From positions 18,557 through 82,556 of the forward strand of contig NZ_VOQF01000016.1 of NCBI RefSeq assembly GCF_007994985.1: a DNA stretch of 64,000 bases. Reading direction: 5' to 3'. This DNA is from Metabacillus litoralis (GTDB lineage Bacteria; Bacillota; Bacilli; Bacillales; Bacillaceae). Shown in pieces: positions 20,054 through 29,496 of the stretch. The position numbers and the translations under genes were made by a program. Each line of letters begins with the position of its first letter. Positions within the stretch are counted from its first letter, which is position 1. Below the pieces are notes generated by a model. That model worked only from the letters and a program-made list of their open reading frames with translations, was not told the origin of the DNA and did no database searches.

Positions 20054-20812
20054 TCATTCTCTTAGCAAATGATGAAGCATCCGATCTTTGTCATCAAAAA
20101 ATTGCTTCATAATTGTATAGTGATTAGTGTCTTCGAGCTTTGTTTCACGAAGACCTGTTTCTGTTAATTCGATGATTTTTGCAGAAGGGAAGGCCATAAT
20201 AATTGGTGAGTGTGTAGCGATAATAAATTGAGATTTTTCCTTCACTAGATCTTGAATTCTTGTTAACATGGACAATTGTCTTAGTGGAGAAAGTGCTGCT
20301 TCTGGTTCATCTAAAATATATATGCCGTTTCCACGAAATCGATTGTTAAAGGTGGCGAAGAAGGCTTCACCATGTGATTGTTCATGAAGAGAGACTCCAC
20401 CAAATGAATCGATCACACGTGGTCCTTGACCAGGCTCACTATCCATTGCTTCAATACTTGAGGCAACATTATAAAAGCTCTCCGCACGGAGGAAGAAACC
20501 ATCTTTAGGTCTAGCGATACCTCTGACGATTTTAAGGTAATTTTCAAGGGTTGAGTGGGAGTCATAGGTAGAAAAGTTAAAGTTGAGAGAACCACCTTCT
20601 GGATTAAAGCCAATAGATAATGCGATTGCTTCTAACAATGTGGATTTTCCCATCCCATTTTCACCGATAATAAATGTTACATTAGGATGTAAAGCCAATT
20701 CTGTAAGAGACTTTATACTTGGTAAATGAAATGGATATGTTTGATATGATGGAACTTCATCTCTTTTTAAATAAATGCTTCTAATGTATTGGGTATTATA
20801 TTCTCTGTCCAT
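20054..20812 (-). CDS. Predicted AAA/ABC-type ATPase
   Basis: The 252-residue protein is an SMC/ABC-like soluble ATPase of the 'predicted ATPase' group rather than a transporter subunit. It has Walker A GENGMGKST (50-58), an ABC-like signature LHEQSHGEAFF with SHGE in place of SGGQ, Walker B GIYILDEPEAALSP and a switch histidine in ATHSP. These are the features of OLD/RecF-like single-domain ATPases, some of which work in defence or repair. Between Walker A and the signature there is only a short lid and no coiled coil. It is the first gene of a three-gene minus-strand group with two membrane proteins. What it acts on cannot be told from sequence. Confidence 0.85.
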   Translation of the reverse strand: MDREYNTQYIRSIYLKRDEVPSYQTYPFHLPSIKSLTELALHPNVTFIIGENGMGKSTLLEAIALSIGFNPEGGSLNFNFSTYDSHSTLENYLKIVRGIARPKDGFFLRAESFYNVASSIEAMDSEPGQGPRVIDSFGGVSLHEQSHGEAFFATFNNRFRGNGIYILDEPEAALSPLRQLSMLTRIQDLVKEKSQFIIATHSPIIMAFPSAKIIELTETGLRETKLEDTNHYTIMKQFFDDKDRMLHHLLRE

Positions 20813-21041
20813 TTACAATCCTCCGCTTAAAAGTGACTAGTTTTATTTTAACAAAAAGTTTAACTATTTGAGTTTAAAGCTTTACATTTATTTTAAAACA
20901 TGATGATAATATTAATTGGGAATAAAAAGAAATGAATTGATCAATTCAAAAAGATTTCTACAAATTGTAAATTTTACATATAGCCAAGGGAAAATAAATG
21001 TTTCATTGTTTGTAAAATAGGACAAAGTAAGATAGAGATAC

Positions 21042-21069
21042 TTGCGATATTTTTACATAGAGGTATAAT
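21042..21069 (+). promoter_or_regulatory. Sigma-A promoter of dgkB
   Basis: TTGCGA (21042-21047) and a perfect TATAAT (21064-21069) are separated by 16 bp and lie 52 bp before the dgkB start. The rest of the 309-bp gap upstream is AT-rich with no gene. Confidence 0.65.
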
Positions 21070-21121
21070 TATTGCTTGTTCAGTGTTAGAAATACATTCT
21101 TAGATAATAGGATGATGGGGA

Positions 21122-22033
21122 ATGAAAAGAGCGAGAATCATTTATAATCCAACTTCAGGTCGGGAGCTTTTTAAGAAACACCTACCAGAGGTTTTACAAA
21201 AATTCGAGCAAGCAGGCTACGAAACGTCTTGCCATGCGACAACATGTGAAGGAGATGCAATAGAAGCAGCAAAGATCGCTGCTGAACGTAACTTTGATTT
21301 GATTGTTGCAGCTGGTGGAGATGGTACGATAAATGAAGTAATTAACGGGATCGCTAATTTAGATTATCGACCACAGATCGCTGTTATTCCAGTTGGAACA
21401 ACAAATGATTTTGCCAGAGCGATAGGCATACCATTAAATAATGTTCTTCAAGCTGTTGAAGTGATTTTAAATGGAGAAACGAAGAAAATAGATATCGGTA
21501 AAGTGAATGATCATTATTTCATTAATATTGCCGGTGGAGGTCGCTTAACAGAATTAACGTATGAAGTGCCAAGTAAGCTAAAAACAGTTGTTGGACAACT
21601 TGCTTATTATTTAAAAGGTATGGAAATGCTTCCTTCGATTCGACCTGCCGAGGTAGAGATTGAATATGATGGCAAGCTTTTTCAAGGAGAAATCATGTTA
21701 TTCCTCGTTTCGCTTACAAATTCAGTTGGTGGCTTTGAGAAGCTTGCACCTGATTCGAAGCTAAATGATGGGATGTTTGATTTGTTAATTTTGAAAAAAG
21801 CTAATCTAGCGGAATTCATTCGAGTGGCGAGTTTAGCACTAAGAGGCGAGCATATTAATGATGAGCATGTGATTTATACGAAGGCCAATAGAGTTAAGGT
21901 TTCGAATAAGGATAAAATGCAGCTTAATTTAGATGGTGAATATGGCGGTATGCTTCCGGGTGAATTTGTTAATATGTATCAGCATATTGATATTGTTGTG
22001 TCATCTGATAAGGCGAGACAAATGGAAGAGTAG
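21122..22033 (+). CDS. dgkB: Diacylglycerol kinase DgkB
   Basis: DgkB phosphorylates diacylglycerol released from lipoteichoic acid synthesis, returning it to phospholipid synthesis as phosphatidic acid. The 303-residue product starts with the typical RARIIYNPTSGRE. It contains the catalytic-domain motif AAGGDGTINEVING (around 60-75) and the conserved PVGTTNDFARAIGIP loop. The C-terminal domain contains FLVSLTNSVGGFEKLAPDSKLNDGMFDLLI, with the aspartates that form the structural magnesium site, and LNLDGEYGG. It acts at the inner face of the membrane. Its position just before rlmD matches B. subtilis dgkB-yefA. It has its own promoter and terminator. Confidence 0.95.
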   Translation: MKRARIIYNPTSGRELFKKHLPEVLQKFEQAGYETSCHATTCEGDAIEAAKIAAERNFDLIVAAGGDGTINEVINGIANLDYRPQIAVIPVGTTNDFARAIGIPLNNVLQAVEVILNGETKKIDIGKVNDHYFINIAGGGRLTELTYEVPSKLKTVVGQLAYYLKGMEMLPSIRPAEVEIEYDGKLFQGEIMLFLVSLTNSVGGFEKLAPDSKLNDGMFDLLILKKANLAEFIRVASLALRGEHINDEHVIYTKANRVKVSNKDKMQLNLDGEYGGMLPGEFVNMYQHIDIVVSSDKARQMEE

Positions 22034-22036
22034 GAA

Positions 22037-22068
22037 ACTTGGCTTAGTGATATTGCCAAGTTTTTTTA
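22037..22068 (+). terminator. Intrinsic terminator after dgkB
   Basis: AAACTTGGC pairs with GCCAAGTTT across an 11-base loop, followed by seven T. Confidence 0.92.
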
Positions 22069-22113
22069 TAGTTCATTGAAACAAATAAACTATTGTAGCT
22101 TTGGTATAGGGAA

Positions 22114-22244
22114 GGGTTGATTGTGCTCCAGGATGCTCGCTTTCCGCGGGGCGGGCGGTGAGCTTCCTCGGCGCATAGCGCCTGTGGGATCTCACCTGTC
22201 CCGCTGCGCCCGCAGGAGTCTCGCACCTTCCGCACAATCAACCC
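22114..22244 (+). repeat. GC-rich imperfect palindromic intergenic repeat, copy 3
   Basis: This copy is bounded by a perfect 13-bp terminal inverted repeat, GGGTTGATTGTGC (22114-22126) and GCACAATCAACCC (22232-22244). Inside it has the same core as copies at 26-150 and 942-1068: GCTTTCCGCGGGG, CTTCCTCGGCG, GGGATCTCACC, CCCGCAGGAGTCTCG. Short reading frames on both strands are repeat-derived. Confidence 0.85.
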
Positions 22245-22465
22245 TTGGTATGATACCTAGTCTTAAAAAGCTAAAATATAAAGTAGTCTTTCTTATTGAA
22301 TATATCAAGGTGATTTATCGATAAGTAGTATTGTTCGAATTTACACATGAGGAAGATTTGAAAAGACTTATATTTAATAGGGCAAATAGACCTTACTCGA
22401 AGATTTTTTTATAGAGAATGAGTATGGTAATATAGATGAAAGAAGTAAGGTAGAAAAGGAAGAAC

Positions 22466-23857
22466 ATGATGCCAAAAATACAAGCACCAGTAATGAAGAA
22501 TGAATATTATGATGTGACTTTTGAGGACCTAACACATGAAGGTGCTGGAGTTGCTAAAATAGAAGGCTTTCCAATTTTTGTAGAGAATGCATTGCCTGAT
22601 GAAAAAGCGAAAATCAAAGTTATCGGTATCAAGAAAGGTTTTGCATTTGGTAAATTGATTGAGATCTATGAAGAAAGTAAAAATCGTATTGAAGCTCCTT
22701 GTCCGATTTACTCACAATGTGGGGGCTGTCAATTACAGCATGTGAGCTATGAGGGACAGCTTGATTTTAAACGAAAACAAGTAGAGCAGGTTCTAGCTCG
22801 TATCGGAAAGCTAGATTTAACAAAGGTAAAGGTTCATCAAACACTAGGAATGAAGGATCCTTGGAATTACAGAAATAAAGCACAGGTGCCTGTTGGTGAA
22901 CGTGAAGGTGGACTTGTTGCAGGCTTCTATCAAAAGCGAAGTCATGACATCATTGATATGGAGCGTTGTCTTATTCAGCAAGCTGAAAATGACGAAATCG
23001 TTCAATACGTTAAAACAATATGTGAAGAATATGGAATACGTGCTTATAACGAAGAAAAGCACAAAGGCTGGCTTCGTCACATTATGGTTCGTTATGGACT
23101 CGTGACAAAAGAATTAATGGTTGTATTCGTTACTAAAACAGCTGACTTTCCACACAAAAATGAAATTCTGTCAAAAATAACAGAGCAATTTCCGCAGATT
23201 AAATCAGTTGTTCAAAACATAAACAATAAACGAACAAATGTCATTTTCGGTGACGATACAAAGGTGCTATGGGGCGAAGAATATATTTATGACAAAATCG
23301 GTGATATCAAATTCGCCATTTCAGCACGTTCCTTCTACCAAGTTAACCCTGAGCAAACAAATGTGCTTTATGACAAAGCACTAGAATATGCAAAGCTTAC
23401 AGGTGAAGAATCAGTAATTGACGCCTATTGTGGAATTGGAACGATCTCACTATTTCTTGCTCAAAAAGCAAAAAAGGTATTTGGTGTTGAAATTGTTCCA
23501 GAAGCAATTGAGGATGCGAAACGAAATGCAGAGCTTAATGGAATTGAGAACGCTGAGTTTGCTGTTGGTGAAGCAGAGGTTGTTATTCCTGAATGGTACA
23601 AGCAAGGCAATACGGCAGATGTGATTGTTGTTGATCCGCCGCGCAAGGGCTGTGATGAGGCACTGCTAAAGACGATTTTGGATATGAAGCCAAAGCGTGT
23701 TGTTTATGTTTCATGTAATCCAGGGACATTGGCGAGAGATTTGCAGTTGCTGGAGCAGGGTGGATATGAGACGGTTGAGGTTCAGCCAGTTGATATGTTT
23801 CCGCATACGACGCATGTGGAGTGTGTAGCGCAACTCATTTTAAAAGAAGGCAACTAA
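22466..23857 (+). CDS. rlmD: 23S rRNA (uracil-C5)-methyltransferase, RlmD/RlmCD type
   Basis: This SAM-dependent enzyme makes 5-methyluridine in 23S rRNA. In B. subtilis the homologue YefA (RlmCD) methylates two sites, U747 and U1939. The 463-residue product has an N-terminal TRAM domain ([26 protein letters not shown]), then [4Fe-4S] cysteines C79, C85 and C88 in [10 protein letters not shown] with a fourth in MERC. The methyltransferase core has [27 protein letters not shown] and the catalytic cysteine in [13 protein letters not shown] near residue 418. The ATG doublet at 22466/22469 follows AAAAGGAAG. It lies downstream of dgkB as in B. subtilis. Confidence 0.95.
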   Translation: MMPKIQAPVMKNEYYDVTFEDLTHEGAGVAKIEGFPIFVENALPDEKAKIKVIGIKKGFAFGKLIEIYEESKNRIEAPCPIYSQCGGCQLQHVSYEGQLDFKRKQVEQVLARIGKLDLTKVKVHQTLGMKDPWNYRNKAQVPVGEREGGLVAGFYQKRSHDIIDMERCLIQQAENDEIVQYVKTICEEYGIRAYNEEKHKGWLRHIMVRYGLVTKELMVVFVTKTADFPHKNEILSKITEQFPQIKSVVQNINNKRTNVIFGDDTKVLWGEEYIYDKIGDIKFAISARSFYQVNPEQTNVLYDKALEYAKLTGEESVIDAYCGIGTISLFLAQKAKKVFGVEIVPEAIEDAKRNAELNGIENAEFAVGEAEVVIPEWYKQGNTADVIVVDPPRKGCDEALLKTILDMKPKRVVYVSCNPGTLARDLQLLEQGGYETVEVQPVDMFPHTTHVECVAQLILKEGN

Positions 23858-24079
23858 CCCTTGTGGTTGTTGCCCATTCTTGTCCCTCCCCCTTTGTCCA
23901 TCAGTCTTTATTTCAAAGCAAAACATAAAAAAATATGATTCTTACCAGAAAGAGTCTCTTAATTTATGAGAATTGTTAACCCTTTTGGTATTTATTGCGA
24001 GGACAAAATCCCTTGAATAAAAGATAAGTGATTCATGTTATAATACAATTTTCATTTATTATTATTGAGGTGTTACTAG

Positions 24080-25690
24080 TTGAACGAAAAGGAACCACGT
24101 TATATCACACTTTCTAAGCAAAAGTGTAAAGAAATAGGGATGGATCCCGATGAGATCGTTCGTCCCATAGTCACTTTATCCAAACAAGAGATTCAAAGGA
24201 GACAAGAAATTTATAATGAAATCTTGTCCGTTGTTCGTTTCTTTTCAGAAAAACTAATTCATTCTTTACCAGAAACTAATATATTAGTCGTAATCTCTGA
24301 TTCTGACGGTTACTTATTAGAATTAGCAGGGGACGAACAAATGAAAACTAATATCGATCATTTAGGTATCACAATAGGAAGTTTGTTTAGACAAGAAGAT
24401 ACTGGAACTAATGTAGTTAGTTTGGCTTTAGAACAGCGACATCCGGTACAGGTGATTGGTGAGAACCATTACCACACGTTTCTACACGAAATTGCATGTT
24501 ACGGTGCTCCGTTTCATTACAAAGACGAGGATAATTTACTTGGAAGTATAAGTATCATGGTCCCAATTAACTTTCATAACTCCATGTTTATGCCTATGCT
24601 TAGTCAACTAGTAGATTCCATTGAACGAGAGTTGCTATTAAGAAAACAAAATCGAAAGCTTAATATATTTAATCAAGTGATGCTTAGTGGAGCTAGAAAC
24701 GGAATCATTATTACTAATGAAACTGGGATTATTATAGAGTTTACTGACTTTGCGAAGCAAATCTTTTATCATACTTTTACTAATTCTAGTAGTTATGAAC
24801 TTCCTATTATAGGAGACTATTTCAAATATGTCCTAACTTCTGAAGTAAGTTATGATAGTAAAGAAGTCGTTTTTCATAACTCTACTGGTGATCCCATCAT
24901 TTGTCTCTTTGATGCCCAACCTATTTATGAGGGTGAAATGGTTATTGGTGCATACGGACAACTACGTGACATGACTGATCGCTATATAATGGAGGAAAAG
25001 ATTAAGGCAGCTGAAAAGCAAGTACTAGCAGGCCGAATTGCTGCGGGAATTGCGCACGAAATTCGAAATCCACTTACAACTGTTCGTGGGTATCTTCAAT
25101 ATTTTGAAAAAGAAGTGAGGAGAGACATCGGGCAAATGTTTACCGAATTACTAATTCCCGAAATTGATCGTGCAAATAAAATCATTACTGATTTTCTAAG
25201 TATTGCAAAGCCTTCAGAGAAAGCGTTTGAGAAGATTCAAGTTAAATATTTTTTTACAGATTACTTATGGAATTTCCTTAAAAGTGAAGCGCTGCTTTAC
25301 AATGTAGAATTAGATTTTGATATACCTTCACATGCGGAAAAACACTATATCTTCTGTAATCGTGAAGAACTTCTTCAAGTATTTATTAATTTATTTCAAA
25401 ATTCATTACAAGCAGAAGGTGATAACCCACTTACTGTAAGAATTTGTACGGACATTAAAGATCACACTATCCAGATTATGTTCAGGGACAATGGGAAGGG
25501 TATTCAACCAGCTATTCTGATGAATATTTTTGAACCTTTCTTTTCAACAAAGGACTTAGGCACAGGTTTAGGACTTTCCGTTTCTCAAAAAATCATTGAG
25601 AATCATAGTGGTCAAATCACGGCTAAAAGTATTGAAAATACAGGGACAACGTTTGTAATTGAGCTCCCTCTTCACAAGGAAACAAATTAA
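24080..25690 (+). CDS. Orphan GAF-PAS sensor histidine kinase
   Basis: The 536-residue kinase has no membrane helix. An N-terminal GAF-like domain of the type seen in AcoR/DhaR activators covers about 35-185 (ILVVISDSDGYLLELAGD ... GTNVVSLALEQRHPVQVIGENHY). A PAS domain follows at about 195-300 (GIIITNETGIIIEF). HisKA has the phosphoacceptor H326 in AAGIAHEIRNPL, and HATPase_c has NLFQNSLQA, DNGKGI, FEPFFSTK and GTGLGLSVS. No response regulator gene is adjacent. Soluble orphan kinases of this layout in Bacillus often feed the Spo0F phosphorelay (KinA/KinE type), so a sporulation input is a fair inference. The start is TTG, nine bases after GAGGTG. Confidence 0.9.
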   Translation: MNEKEPRYITLSKQKCKEIGMDPDEIVRPIVTLSKQEIQRRQEIYNEILSVVRFFSEKLIHSLPETNILVVISDSDGYLLELAGDEQMKTNIDHLGITIGSLFRQEDTGTNVVSLALEQRHPVQVIGENHYHTFLHEIACYGAPFHYKDEDNLLGSISIMVPINFHNSMFMPMLSQLVDSIERELLLRKQNRKLNIFNQVMLSGARNGIIITNETGIIIEFTDFAKQIFYHTFTNSSSYELPIIGDYFKYVLTSEVSYDSKEVVFHNSTGDPIICLFDAQPIYEGEMVIGAYGQLRDMTDRYIMEEKIKAAEKQVLAGRIAAGIAHEIRNPLTTVRGYLQYFEKEVRRDIGQMFTELLIPEIDRANKIITDFLSIAKPSEKAFEKIQVKYFFTDYLWNFLKSEALLYNVELDFDIPSHAEKHYIFCNREELLQVFINLFQNSLQAEGDNPLTVRICTDIKDHTIQIMFRDNGKGIQPAILMNIFEPFFSTKDLGTGLGLSVSQKIIENHSGQITAKSIENTGTTFVIELPLHKETN

Positions 25691-26227
25691 GATAATCTTA
25701 ATTTTTAAGCTGACACGATATGATGAATAGAGCATAAGATGCTATGGACTATAATGTTAATTTCTAAGGATTCTCCTAACATTGAGCACCTGTTAAATAA
25801 AAAAATATCTATTTATCTATGTGCCTGTTGGAATAGTGATAATAGTTACCAGTCAGACCTTGATTTCGTTAAACAATTTTTACGATTTCGGGTCTTTTTC
25901 CTGTTATATCCTTGTCAATTCAATTTTCGTTTAAGGCTATTAAGCAAAACTTTATCATACTGAAACAGCGATATGATCGTTAACGGAATGAGCGATTGTG
26001 TTTTGATGCATGGGGACAGTTCTACTGCTTCTGAAACAACAGAACCTTTGCCTCTCTGCGTATGCATTAAGATGTGCTTCCTTTTATTGTAAGCTATAGC
26101 TATTATCAAATCACTTTTTTTAATGAATTATATTCTTATGGCTAGTAAGGAATAATGAGGAAACTTTAGTAAACACAGAAGAAACACTAGAACCGTTCAT
26201 ATGTTATACCTATGTTATAAACTAATA
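25691..26227. other. Gene-poor intergenic region
   Basis: About 540 bp follow the kinase without a supportable gene. Short frames at 25739-25963 (plus) and 25915-26109 (minus) lack ribosome-binding sites and recognisable sequence. A stretch near 25975-26010 (ATGATCGTTAACGGAATGAG) loosely resembles one near 29280-29310, suggesting old repeat debris. Confidence 0.4.
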
Positions 26228-26287
26228 TTGAAATAAGACAAAAAGGGTACCCCAGTACAATTCAACTGGGACATCCTTAAACTTTAT

Positions 26288-26748
26288 TTAAAACACTTTT
26301 GTAGTCCAATCCTCACAATATCAAATATCAGTCGCAATTACACGATAGAAATCTGGATCGTGTGATACCATCGAGATACTTCCGCGGTATGCCTTTAATG
26401 CACGCTTCAGTTCTTCTTTAGCGTCCACATCTAAGTGATTGGTAGGTTCGTCTAATATTAATAGATGTGTTTCTGTGTTTAAAATTTCGCATAAATGAAT
26501 TTTGGCTTTTTCGCCAACAGAAAGGACTTCAACTATATTTTCAGTATGTTTCGTCGTTAATTCACATTTTGCTAGAGCAGCACGGACTTCAGCATGAGTC
26601 ATACTTGGGAACTCGCTCCAAATCTCTTCAGTACAAGTGTTATAGTTAGACTGATTAACTTCCTGCTCGAAGTAGCCGATTTGTTGATACTCACTGTGTT
26701 CAACTTTACCCGAAATTAGATCAATTAAGCCAAGAATACTTTTTAAAA
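26288..26748 (-). pseudogene. Truncated duplicate of the 3' end of the ABC-F gene
   Basis: This segment copies the last about 150 codons of the ABC-F gene at 27445-28998, from within the second ATPase domain to the stop, plus the downstream terminator (copy at 26240-26275). The N-terminal 370 residues are absent. The signature SGGEK has become SVGEK, and a TGG tryptophan codon near the end is now TGA, so reading stops at 26321. The Walker B LLILDEPTNHLD is still intact. Divergence is spread along the copy and there is a one-base indel in the terminator, so the duplication is not recent. It should make no functional product. Confidence 0.9.
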
Positions 26749-27300
26749 ATAGTAGTAAAAGTAAATCTTCGTTTGATATAGATCATTAGCTATAATTGTT
26801 TTGTTAGGTTTTCGGTTTGGGAGAGCAAAGGTATGTGAAATGACAATGGTTTCTTTGGTTAGCTGCTTGTGAAATTGTTTTTCTAAACGAGTCATGGCAT
26901 CAGGATACAAGTAACAAACGATTAAGTGATAATTTGAAAAATCGGCTTTATAAAAATTTTTTCGTGAAACAATCAGATTGTTTTGAGAGAATAAAAATTT
27001 TCTAATGACCATAAATGTGTATGGTATGAGTGAATTTTCAAAAGCTGTAATCGTTGCACTAGGATATTTTTTTGTAAGTTGAAAAGCTAATGTTCCCCAT
27101 CCCGCACCAAGCTCAGCAATTTGAGTTACAGAATGAGAAGGGAGATTAACAACCAAAACCTTCTTAACTTTTGGTGATGTCGGCATAGGTGAAATCCCAT
27201 TTTTTATGGTCGAATATACAATGGAAATAAATGCGAAAAACACTATAGAAATAACAATGATAGCAAGTATAAACATTTTAGCTCCTGGTTTTTCTCTCAT
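26743..27300 (-). CDS. Membrane-anchored class I SAM methyltransferase-like protein
   Basis: The 185-residue product begins with a basic start and one membrane helix (about 9-32, FILAIIVISIVFFAFISIVY). A Rossmann methyltransferase core follows with motif I IAELGAGWGTLAF (around 63-75) and an acidic strand 2 end (TITAFENS). The downstream part contains NFYKADFSNYHLIVCYLYP, which matches motif II-III spacing. The end, KIYFYYYF, is unusual, and the stop codon falls inside the first bases of the duplicated ABC-F DNA, so the C terminus may have been cut or altered by that junction. The substrate is unknown. It sits between the duplicate and the parent ABC-F gene on the same strand. Confidence 0.7.
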   Translation of the reverse strand: MREKPGAKMFILAIIVISIVFFAFISIVYSTIKNGISPMPTSPKVKKVLVVNLPSHSVTQIAELGAGWGTLAFQLTKKYPSATITAFENSLIPYTFMVIRKFLFSQNNLIVSRKNFYKADFSNYHLIVCYLYPDAMTRLEKQFHKQLTKETIVISHTFALPNRKPNKTIIANDLYQTKIYFYYYF

Positions 27301-27394
27301 TGTACCAAATGGTCATGTGAAAGTAATAAGATATCAAAAATCCCCCAAAAATTAAGGTGCTGTCGTAGAGGCTAAACCCCATGTTGAAATAAGA

Positions 27395-27433
27395 GAAAAA
27401 GGGTACCCCAGTAAAATCCAACTGAGATACCCC
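27395..27433 (-). terminator. Terminator of the ABC-F gene
   Basis: On the minus strand GGGTATCTCAGT pairs with ACTGGGGTACCC (two G-T wobbles) and runs into TTTTTCTC. A degenerate copy lies at 26240-26275. Confidence 0.88.
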
Positions 27434-27444
27434 TTAAACTTTAT

Positions 27445-28998
27445 TTAAAATACTTTCGTCGTCCAATCCTCACAATTCCAAATGTCAGTCGCAATTTCAC
27501 GATAGAAATCAGGTTCGTGTGATACCATCAAGATACTTCCGCGGTATGCCTTTAATGCACGTTTCAGTTCTTCTTTTGCATCTACATCCAAGTGATTGGT
27601 AGGTTCGTCTAGAATTAATAAATTCGTTTCTGTGTTTAAAATTTTACATAATCGAACTTTGGCTTTTTCGCCTCCAGAGAGGACTTCGATTTTACTTTCA
27701 ATATGTTTCGTCGTTAATCCACATTTTGCAAGAGCAGCACGGACTTCAGCCTGATTCAAGCTTGGGAACTCGCTCCAGATCTCTTCAATACAAGTGTTAT
27801 AGTTGGACTGTTTAACTTCCTGTTCAAAGTATCCGATGTGTTGATACTCACCACGTTCCACTTTACCCGAAATCGGATTAGTCAACCCAAGAATACTTTT
27901 TAAAAGGGTAGATTTTCCAATACCGTTTGCCCCAACGAATGCAATTTTTTGTCCACGTTCCATTTTTAAATTCAGTGGACGAGAAAGTGGTTCGTTGTAT
28001 CCAATAACAAGATCTTCCGTCTCGAAAATCCAACGACTAGCTGCGCGAGCTTCTTTGAAGTTAAACTCTGGTTTTGGCTTCTCTTTACCTAATTCGATAA
28101 CTTCCATTTTGTCGAGCTTCTTTTGACGAGACATTGCCATATTACGAGTCGCAACACTTGCCTTGTTACGAGCAACGAAATCTTTCAAATCAGCAATTTC
28201 TTGTTGTTGACGCTTGTAAGCAGACTCTAGCTGTTGCTTCTTCATTTCATGTATTTTTAAGAAGTTATCATAGTCACCAACATAGCGATTTAACTCTTGG
28301 TTTTCCATGTGATAGATCAAGTTCACAACACTGTTTAAGAATGGAATATCATGTGAAATTAAGATAAATGCATTCTCATATTCCTGTAAATATCGCTTCA
28401 ACCATTCGATATGCTGTTCATCCAAATAGTTTGTAGGCTCGTCTAGTAATAGAATTTCTGGTTTTTCTAGCAAAAGCTTAGCTAGCAAAACTTTCGTACG
28501 TTGCCCACCGCTAAGATCATCTATATCTCGATCGAGTCCAACATCGTCTAATCCTAGACCACGAGCAACTTCTTCAACTTTTGCATTAATTTGATAGAAA
28601 TCATTACTATCTAAAGTTTCTTGTAGCTCTCCAACTTCAGTAAGTAATGCATCGATATCAGCACCTTCTTCACCCATTTTTGCATAAAGTTCATTGATCT
28701 CTGCTTCAGCATTAAATAGATATTGAAAAGCAGTACTCAAAACGTCACGCATCGTAGTACCTTTCTGCAGTACAGCATGCTGATCTAGATAACCAACACG
28801 AACTTTTCGTGACCACTCCACTTTCCCGTCGTCGGGTTGCAACTTACCAGTAATAATATTCATGAAAGTAGACTTACCCTCACCATTTGCCCCAACTAAT
28901 CCAACGTGTTCGCCTTTTAAAAGTCGAAAAGACACATCATTAAAAATTGCACGATCACCGAATCCATGACTTAAATTTTGTACGTTTAATACGCTCAT
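27445..28998 (-). CDS. yfmM: ABC-F family ATPase, YfmM type
   Basis: ABC-F proteins are soluble ATPases with two ABC domains that act on the ribosome, either freeing stalled complexes or protecting from antibiotics. The 517-residue product has Walker A GANGEGKST (36-44), signature LSGGQRTKV, Walker B LLLDEPTNYLD and switch ISHD in domain 1. Domain 2 has GANGIGKST, LSGGEKAKV, LLILDEPTNHLD and VSHE. The interdomain P-site tRNA-interaction linker (KKQQLESAYKRQQQEIADLKDFVARN, split here for length) is present. Size and start match B. subtilis YfmM; there is no transmembrane part. The 480-bp leader upstream could hold a translation-attenuation control as in other ABC-F genes, but I could not define one. 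Confidence 0.9.
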   Translation of the reverse strand: MSVLNVQNLSHGFGDRAIFNDVSFRLLKGEHVGLVGANGEGKSTFMNIITGKLQPDDGKVEWSRKVRVGYLDQHAVLQKGTTMRDVLSTAFQYLFNAEAEINELYAKMGEEGADIDALLTEVGELQETLDSNDFYQINAKVEEVARGLGLDDVGLDRDIDDLSGGQRTKVLLAKLLLEKPEILLLDEPTNYLDEQHIEWLKRYLQEYENAFILISHDIPFLNSVVNLIYHMENQELNRYVGDYDNFLKIHEMKKQQLESAYKRQQQEIADLKDFVARNKASVATRNMAMSRQKKLDKMEVIELGKEKPKPEFNFKEARAASRWIFETEDLVIGYNEPLSRPLNLKMERGQKIAFVGANGIGKSTLLKSILGLTNPISGKVERGEYQHIGYFEQEVKQSNYNTCIEEIWSEFPSLNQAEVRAALAKCGLTTKHIESKIEVLSGGEKAKVRLCKILNTETNLLILDEPTNHLDVDAKEELKRALKAYRGSILMVSHEPDFYREIATDIWNCEDWTTKVF

Positions 28999-29496
28999 TT
29001 TTTAACCCCTTATCTTCTAATATCACATGTGGATATCTTACTAGATTTAGACTAGGTTTTCTATCTTGAATTTATTTTTTTGCAAAATTTCATTCAATTC
29101 TCGGACTAAATTGAGGTCTGCCCCTTCACTATTATAAGAATAGGTTCACTAAATCAACTACATATATTATAGATTTTAGAGGGACTCTTTTGCTACTAGA
29201 AGATAATTACTGCGCATCCTAAATAATTTCTTAAAGTAAAAAAATTGGTTTATTCTTTTAGTGTTTACTTGAGCTTAGAATGCTAGTTAATGGGATAGAT
29301 GATTGTGTAGTGAAAACAAACATTCCCGATACAACATCCGACTTGGTAAAAACAAACAACCCCAATCCATTTGATAAAAAGCACTCAACCATGGTATAAG
29401 TGTAAAAGAAGAAAAATAAGCATAGGCATTTTTCTGTGTAATTTTGGGACAAGCGTTTGTAATGATATCCCATTTTGAGAGGATTTGAATTTAATT
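28999..29496. other. Divergent intergenic region
   Basis: About 500 bp separate the ABC-F gene (minus) from the Dus gene (plus). The region is AT-rich with no recognisable RNA or gene. A 71-codon minus-strand frame at 29258-29473 has no ribosome-binding site and is rejected. Confidence 0.4.

Noticed and set aside
22044..22324. Two 65-67-codon frames on opposite strands
   Set aside because: Both are made by the GC-rich repeat copy 3; open frames on both strands of a GC-rich palindrome are expected by chance.
25739..26109. Frames of 74 (plus) and 64 (minus) codons after the histidine kinase
   Set aside because: No ribosome-binding site, no recognisable domain, atypical composition.
29258..29473. 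71-codon minus-strand frame
   Set aside because: Poor start context and protein composition unlike a real gene; it lies in a divergent promoter region.
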